From contig PMIV01000081.1 in NCBI GenBank assembly GCA_003158355.1, positions 10,175-20,334 of the forward strand: DNA of 10,160 bases, given 5' to 3'. Made by a program: the position numbers and the translations under genes. This DNA comes from Anaerolineaceae bacterium. Lineage in GTDB: Bacteria; Chloroflexota; Anaerolineae; Anaerolineales; Anaerolineaceae. This document shows, piece by piece, positions 6,629-10,160 of the stretch. The notes below the pieces were generated by a model, which saw nothing but the letters and a program-made list of their open reading frames with translations, ran no database searches and was not told the origin of the DNA. The number at the start of each line of letters is the position of its first letter. Positions within the stretch are counted from its first letter, which is position 1.

Positions 6629-7633
6629 ATGAATGCTGCACTGATCTGGGAATGGATTATTAAATCGGTGATCGTGTTGTTGGTGATGACTGCCGGTTTT
6701 GCCTACGTCACCTGGTACGAACGCAAAGTGCTGGCGCGCATGCAGGCGCGCATCGGGCCAAACCGTGCGGGTTGGGCCGGGCTTTTACAGCCGATTGCGG
6801 ATGCAGTCAAATTGATCTTTAAAGAAGAACTGGTGCCTGATAAAGCGGACAAGGTCATTTTTATCCTGGCTCCGGTTATCACTGTGATTCCGGCGCTCAT
6901 CATCACGGCAGTTGTCCCCTGGGGGCCGACCGTGCATCTGTTTGGCCGCGACATTGCCCTTTCCGTGGCAAACATCAATCTCGGTGCACTGTATATCCTC
7001 ACCGTCACATCCATTTCGGTATACGGCATCACCCTGGCGGGTTGGTCTTCGAACAACAAGTACGCCACGCTGGGCGGCCTGCGCGCCACCGCGCAGATGA
7101 TCAGCTACGAACTGGCGCTGGGCATGGCCATGCTGGGACCGATCTTGCTGGCGGGCTCGATGAGCCTGACCGACATCGTCAACGCGCAGCAGCATCTCTG
7201 GTACATTGTTTTGCAGCCGGTAGGGGCGCTCATCTATATGGTGGCTACCATCGCCGAGATCAACCGCGCGCCGTTCGATATGCCCGAGGCCGAGCAGGAA
7301 CTGACTGCCGGTTATCACGTGGAATATTCGGGAATGAAATTTGCCCTCTTCTTCATGGCGGAATACATCAAAATGATAGCCATTTCCATGATCGGCGCCT
7401 CGCTCTTTTTGGGCGGGTTCCAGGGACCTTTCTTGAGCACCTTCCCCTGGCTGGGGCCGATCTACCTGTTCATTAAAGTGGTGGTCTTGCTCTTCGGTCT
7501 CATCTGGATCCGCGCCACGTTCCCGCGCATCCGCTATGATCGCCTGATGTCTTTTGGCTGGAAAATACTCTTCCCACTGTCGGTAGTCAATTTAATGGTA
7601 ACGGCAGTGGTGGTACGCCTGGTGGGAGGATAA
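6629..7633 (+). CDS. nuoH: NADH-quinone oxidoreductase subunit H (membrane, quinone-cavity subunit)
   Basis: This 334-residue integral membrane protein links the peripheral arm to the membrane arm and forms the entry and floor of the quinone channel. After the first helix (about 10-28) come the conserved cytoplasmic motif YERKVLARMQARIGPNR (30-46) and LLQPIADAVKLIFKEE (52-67). The central acidic loop AEINRAPFDMPEAEQEL (209-225), continuing to EYSGMKFA (232-239), is the family hallmark and contains the Glu/Asp/Arg residues implicated in coupling. RATFPRIRYDRLM (295-307) precedes the last helix. By eye about eight hydrophobic segments can be drawn, as expected. The start is uncertain: ATG 6629 has a GAGG at good distance and yields the usual short N-terminus, while GTG 6617 would add MRAL and make a GTGA overlap with nuoG. 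nuoI starts 1 base after the TAA. Confidence 0.97.
   Translation: MNAALIWEWIIKSVIVLLVMTAGFAYVTWYERKVLARMQARIGPNRAGWAGLLQPIADAVKLIFKEELVPDKADKVIFILAPVITVIPALIITAVVPWGPTVHLFGRDIALSVANINLGALYILTVTSISVYGITLAGWSSNNKYATLGGLRATAQMISYELALGMAMLGPILLAGSMSLTDIVNAQQHLWYIVLQPVGALIYMVATIAEINRAPFDMPEAEQELTAGYHVEYSGMKFALFFMAEYIKMIAISMIGASLFLGGFQGPFLSTFPWLGPIYLFIKVVVLLFGLIWIRATFPRIRYDRLMSFGWKILFPLSVVNLMVTAVVVRLVGG
7624..7629 (+). promoter_or_regulatory. Ribosome binding site of nuoI
   Basis: GGGAGG, coding the last glycines of NuoH, lies 5 bases before the nuoI ATG at 7635. Only one base separates the nuoH stop from that ATG. Confidence 0.75.
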
Positions 7634-7634
7634 G

Positions 7635-8126
7635 ATGTTACGTGGATTATGGACCACCTTTAGAGAAATGTTCGCCAAACCGGTGACCATTCAATATCCT
7701 GAGATAAAACGCCCGGTGCGAGAACGTTTTAAGGGCCGGCATGAACTCAAACGCTACGACAACGGCCTGGAAAAGTGCATCGGCTGCGCCCTGTGCGCGG
7801 CAGCCTGCCCGGCGGATGCCATTTTTGTGGAAGCTTCTGAGAACACTGACGAGGAACGCTATTCTCCCGGCGAGCGCTATGCCAGCACCTATGAGATCAA
7901 TTACCTGCGCTGCATCTTTTGCGGTTTTTGCGAAGATGCCTGTCCGACCGAGGCCATTGTGTTGGAAAAAGATTATGAACTGTCGTTCACTGATCGCGCC
8001 GATGCCATTTACACCAAAGACATGCTGATCGTGAAGGTCCCGGCAGGTGGGCAGCCGACGCCGCAAAAAGTAACGCCCGGTTCATTTGACCGGTCGATAC
8101 CTGAAATGAAAGATCCCACGAATTAG
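7635..8126 (+). CDS. nuoI: NADH-quinone oxidoreductase subunit I (2x[4Fe-4S], clusters N6a and N6b)
   Basis: This 163-residue ferredoxin-like subunit carries electrons from NuoG to NuoB. Two 8-Fe-ferredoxin style motifs are intact: C48-C51-C54-C58 (CIGCALCAAACPADAI) and C93-C96-C99-C103 (CIFCGFCEDACPTEAI). As in other ferredoxins of this fold, the first three cysteines of each motif and the last of the other motif build each of the clusters N6a and N6b. The roughly 35-residue insert between the motifs with 'ERYASTYEINYLRC' is typical of NuoI. The N-terminal part (about 1-40, with KRPVRERFKGRHEL) is the usual segment that anchors it on NuoH and NuoA. The C-terminal tail from about 137 (GGQPTPQKVTPGSFDRSIP) is polar, proline-containing and poorly conserved. 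nuoJ follows after 8 bases. Confidence 0.98.
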   Translation: MLRGLWTTFREMFAKPVTIQYPEIKRPVRERFKGRHELKRYDNGLEKCIGCALCAAACPADAIFVEASENTDEERYSPGERYASTYEINYLRCIFCGFCEDACPTEAIVLEKDYELSFTDRADAIYTKDMLIVKVPAGGQPTPQKVTPGSFDRSIPEMKDPTN

Positions 8127-8130
8127 GAGG
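8125..8130 (+). promoter_or_regulatory. Ribosome binding site of nuoJ, overlapping the nuoI stop codon
   Basis: Consensus AGGAGG starts inside the nuoI TAG (8124-8126) and ends 4 bases before the nuoJ ATG at 8135. This repeats the arrangement at the nuoB/nuoC junction. Confidence 0.8.
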
Positions 8131-8134
8131 GCGC

Positions 8135-8653
8135 ATGAGTGCTGGTCTGATTGTCTTTTTGATTCTGGCAGTGATCGCCATTGCGGCTGCGGCAGCCATG
8201 CTGCTCAGCAGCAATACGGTCTATTCTGCTTTATTTTTGATCATGAATTTTATTGCCATTGCGGTGATCTACCTCACTCTGGGGGCGCCTTTTGTGGCGC
8301 TGGCACAGATTACCGTCTACGCTGGAGCTATCATGGTGTTGTTCCTCTTTGTCATCATGATGCTGGGCGCGGAAAAATTCAGCGAGAAAGAACCGCTTAC
8401 CTGGCAGCGGCCGGTGGCGATCCTGCTGGGGTTGGGGTTGATTGGCGAGGGTGTCTATGCCCTGCTTACCCGCGTGGGCACACAGATGCTCAGCAACACG
8501 GCCACTGAGGCCATGGCCGACCCCAAAGCGCTTGGCGTGTTGCTATATACAAAGTATTCGCTGCCGTTTGAGATCACCTCCATCCTTTTGTTGGTCGCTG
8601 CCGTGGGCGCGGTAGTACTCACCCGTGGTGGTAAGAAGGAGGAGAAACAATGA
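8135..8653 (+). CDS. nuoJ: NADH-quinone oxidoreductase subunit J (membrane subunit)
   Basis: This 172-residue membrane protein lies between NuoH/NuoA and NuoK in the membrane arm. Five hydrophobic segments can be drawn (about 3-23, 28-48, 56-77, 92-111 and 146-163). The third contains AQITVYAGAIMVLFLFVIMM (57-76), the conserved helix that has a pi-bulge in known structures and is thought to switch conformation during turnover. The C-terminal part ALGVLLYTKYSLPFEITSI (132-150) carries the conserved PFE (E146) before the last helix. The tail KKEEKQ is charged. Length is normal for bacterial NuoJ. The stop TGA overlaps the nuoK ATG as ATGA, so the two are probably translated together. The ATG is fixed by a consensus AGGAGG. 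Confidence 0.96.
   Translation: MSAGLIVFLILAVIAIAAAAAMLLSSNTVYSALFLIMNFIAIAVIYLTLGAPFVALAQITVYAGAIMVLFLFVIMMLGAEKFSEKEPLTWQRPVAILLGLGLIGEGVYALLTRVGTQMLSNTATEAMADPKALGVLLYTKYSLPFEITSILLLVAAVGAVVLTRGGKKEEKQ
8636..8644 (+). promoter_or_regulatory. Ribosome binding site of nuoK
   Basis: AAGGAGGAG, coding the lysine/glutamate tail of NuoJ, lies before the nuoK ATG at 8650, with the GGAGG core 7 bases away. The polar C-terminus of NuoJ thus doubles as the nuoK initiation signal. Confidence 0.8.
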
Positions 8654-8952
8654 TCCCGATCGTTTATTATCTGGCGCTGGCAGTGATCATCTTCAGCCTG
8701 GGAATCCTGGGTGTGCTGCTGCGCAAGAACGCCATTGTGATATTCATGTCGCTGGAGTTGATGTTCAATGCCGCCAACCTGGTTTTCATCACATTCGCCA
8801 ATTATTTCAAACTGCTGGACGGTCAGGTGTTGGTGATCTTTGTAATGACCACAGCCGCGGCTGAAGTAGCCGTGGGTTTAGCATTGATGGTAATGATCTT
8901 CCGCGTCAAAGGCAGCATCGACGTGGATCAAATGAATCATCTTAAGGGTTAG
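8650..8952 (+). CDS. nuoK: NADH-quinone oxidoreductase subunit K (membrane subunit)
   Basis: This 100-residue, three-helix membrane subunit is related to MrpC of Na+/H+ antiporters. The helices lie at about 2-24, 29-51 and 58-85. The two conserved membrane glutamates used in the central proton path are present at the canonical positions: E36 (FMSLELMFNAANL) and E72 (MTTAAAEVAVGLAL). The length of 100 residues is exactly typical. The short C-terminus GSIDVDQMNHLKG is hydrophilic. It begins inside the nuoJ stop codon (ATGA overlap) with a strong ribosome binding site, and nuoL follows after 17 bases, the largest gap in the window. Confidence 0.98.
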   Translation: MIPIVYYLALAVIIFSLGILGVLLRKNAIVIFMSLELMFNAANLVFITFANYFKLLDGQVLVIFVMTTAAAEVAVGLALMVMIFRVKGSIDVDQMNHLKG

Positions 8953-8958
8953 GCAGCC

Positions 8959-8964
8959 AGGAGA
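8959..8964 (+). promoter_or_regulatory. Ribosome binding site of nuoL
   Basis: AGGAGA lies in the 17-base nuoK/nuoL gap, 5 bases before the ATG at 8970, and fixes the nuoL start. The rest of this gap shows no terminator-like hairpin. Confidence 0.75.
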
Positions 8965-8969
8965 CAGGC

Positions 8970-10160
8970 ATGCAAACGGATTCGTATTTTTCACTTGTTC
9001 CACTGGTGGTCCTCATCCCTTTACTGGGATTGCTGATCAATCTGCTGCTGGGGCGCAGGCTGGGTGAAGTCTTTGCCGGAGTTGTCGCCAGCGCGGCAAC
9101 CGGGCTGAGCTTTATCGTCGCCGTGCTCCTGGCGGTGGGGCTAGGTCAGAACCCGCAGGGTATGACGGTTCCCTTTGCCGATTGGATCAAGATCGGCTCG
9201 TTCCAGGCAGCCTGGAACTTCAGGGTGGACACCCTTTCGGTGGTGATGATGCTGGTCGTCTCCGGGGTGGGCACACTCATCCACATTTACTCCATTGGGT
9301 ACATGCACAACGATGTGCGTCATAACGGCGACACAGGTCGCTTTACCCGCTTTTTCGTCTTCATGAATTTGTTCATTGCCGCTATGATGATCCTGGTCAG
9401 CGCCGATAACTTTTTGATGATGTTCGTGGGTTGGGAAGGTGTGGGGTTGTGCTCCTACCTGCTCATCGGTTTCTGGTTCGAGAAAGGCAAGGACGGCATC
9501 GGCAACGCCCTGGCTGCCAAGAAAGCGTTTATCACCAACCGCATCGGTGATTTTGGCCTGCTGGTGGCGATGTTCCTCATCTTCTGGAATTTTGGCAGTC
9601 TGGATTTTTCAACTGTTTTCGCGGCAGCCCCGCAGGTGGCCGCAGCTCATCCGACTGTGATACTGCTCATTACCTTGTTCGTGCTTCTGGGCGTGACCGG
9701 TAAATCGGCGCAATTGCCTCTCTATGTCTGGCTTCCCGATGCCATGGCCGGTCCGACTCCGGTTTCGGCGCTGATCCATGCTGCAACGATGGTCACAGCC
9801 GGTGTGTATCTGGTTGCGCGCAGTTCGGCCTTTTACGCGCTCGTGCCTGCCGCCCAAACGACGGTAATGTGGGTGGGTGCGGCGACGGCGTTATTCGCGG
9901 CAACCATTGCCGTGGCCCAGACGGATATCAAAAAAGTGCTGGCTTACTCCACCATCAGCCAGTTGGGTTTTATGGTGACGGCTGTGGGCATGGGCGCGTT
10001 TAGCGCCGGCATGTTCCACCTGGTGACGCACTCCTTCTTTAAAGCCCTGCTCTTCCTCGCCGCCGGGTCGGTGATCCAGGCTATGGAGCGGGGAGCGCAT
10101 TCCCTGAAGGGCCACTCCGCTGAACTTGACCCGCAGGATATGCGCAACATGGGCGGCCTG
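8970..10160 (+). CDS. nuoL: NADH-quinone oxidoreductase subunit L, 5' part (partial)
   Basis: Open to the right edge, this gives 397 residues of a protein usually a little over 600 long. NuoL is the distal antiporter-like proton-pumping subunit. Visible landmarks include VGWEGVGLCSYLLIGFW (153-169) with E156, the conserved glutamate of helix 5. GKSAQLPLYVWLPDAMAGP (244-262) holds K245, the helix-7 lysine. TPVSALIHAATMVTAGVYLV (263-282) holds H270. THSFFKALLFLAAGSV (353-368) holds K358, the central-channel lysine. DTGRFTRFFVFMNLF (121-135) and DPQDMRNMGGL at the window edge also fit. No disruption is seen. The long C-terminal amphipathic helix that separates NuoL from NuoM and NuoN lies outside the window, but the position after nuoK and the N-terminal sequence make NuoL the clear choice. 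The ATG is set by AGGAGA. Confidence 0.97.
   Translation, partial: MQTDSYFSLVPLVVLIPLLGLLINLLLGRRLGEVFAGVVASAATGLSFIVAVLLAVGLGQNPQGMTVPFADWIKIGSFQAAWNFRVDTLSVVMMLVVSGVGTLIHIYSIGYMHNDVRHNGDTGRFTRFFVFMNLFIAAMMILVSADNFLMMFVGWEGVGLCSYLLIGFWFEKGKDGIGNALAAKKAFITNRIGDFGLLVAMFLIFWNFGSLDFSTVFAAAPQVAAAHPTVILLITLFVLLGVTGKSAQLPLYVWLPDAMAGPTPVSALIHAATMVTAGVYLVARSSAFYALVPAAQTTVMWVGAATALFAATIAVAQTDIKKVLAYSTISQLGFMVTAVGMGAFSAGMFHLVTHSFFKALLFLAAGSVIQAMERGAHSLKGHSAELDPQDMRNMGGL

Noticed and set aside
6785..7318. Minus-strand open frame (177 codons) opposite nuoH
   Set aside because: Its composition (Arg/His/Asp-rich) is what the reverse complement of a membrane protein gene gives; no family is recognisable.
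1..10160. Scan for RNA genes, mobile elements, CRISPR arrays, defence genes or an unknown system
   Set aside because: Coding sequence fills the window, with at most 17 bases between genes. No transposase, integrase, inverted repeat, repeat-spacer pattern or cloverleaf was seen, and no gene is unrecognised.

Overview
This window is one uninterrupted, plus-strand operon for respiratory complex I (NDH-1, the proton-pumping NADH:quinone oxidoreductase). Twelve consecutive genes are visible in the canonical order nuoA-B-C-D-E-F-G-H-I-J-K-L. The first (nuoA) is cut by the left edge and the last (nuoL) by the right edge. nuoM and nuoN are expected just beyond the right edge. nuoA's start, and probably the operon promoter, should lie to the left.

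Region by region: 1-129 is the tail of membrane subunit NuoA. 120-2366 holds the quinone-reducing connecting module, NuoB, NuoC and NuoD, with C and D as separate genes. 2363-6620 holds the NADH-oxidising module, NuoE, NuoF and NuoG. 6629-7633 is NuoH, the membrane subunit that completes the quinone cavity. 7635-8126 is NuoI, the two-cluster ferredoxin linking NuoG to NuoB. 8135-10160 holds the antiporter-like membrane arm, NuoJ, NuoK and the first 397 residues of NuoL. Electrons would run NADH, FMN (NuoF), N3 (NuoF), N1b/N4/N5 (NuoG), N6a/N6b (NuoI), N2 (NuoB), quinone (NuoB/NuoD/NuoH pocket). Reduction energy then drives proton pumping through H, J, K, L and the unseen M and N. All cluster ligands I looked for are present, as are key Glu/Lys residues of the proton path, so the complex looks functional.

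Packing is extremely tight. Neighbouring genes overlap by 4 to 10 bases or are separated by 1 to 17 bases, and most have a clear Shine-Dalgarno sequence. No stretch approaches 300 gene-free bases; the longest non-coding gap is the 17 bases between nuoK and nuoL. I see no RNA gene, mobile element, CRISPR array, terminator or internal promoter that I could support.

The organism is a bacterium with moderately GC-rich DNA and a 14-subunit-type complex I. Separate nuoC and nuoD and the overall protein flavour suggest a Chloroflexota lineage, perhaps Anaerolineae. This is an impression from memory, not a search result, and it is only moderately likely.

I did not find a previously undescribed system. 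The points worth a second look are small: a 21-base tandem duplication at the end of nuoE that runs up to the nuoF ribosome binding site; retention of the N7 cluster ligands in NuoG; extra cysteines beside cluster ligands in NuoB and NuoF; and an open frame plus A-tract at the nuoC/nuoD junction.
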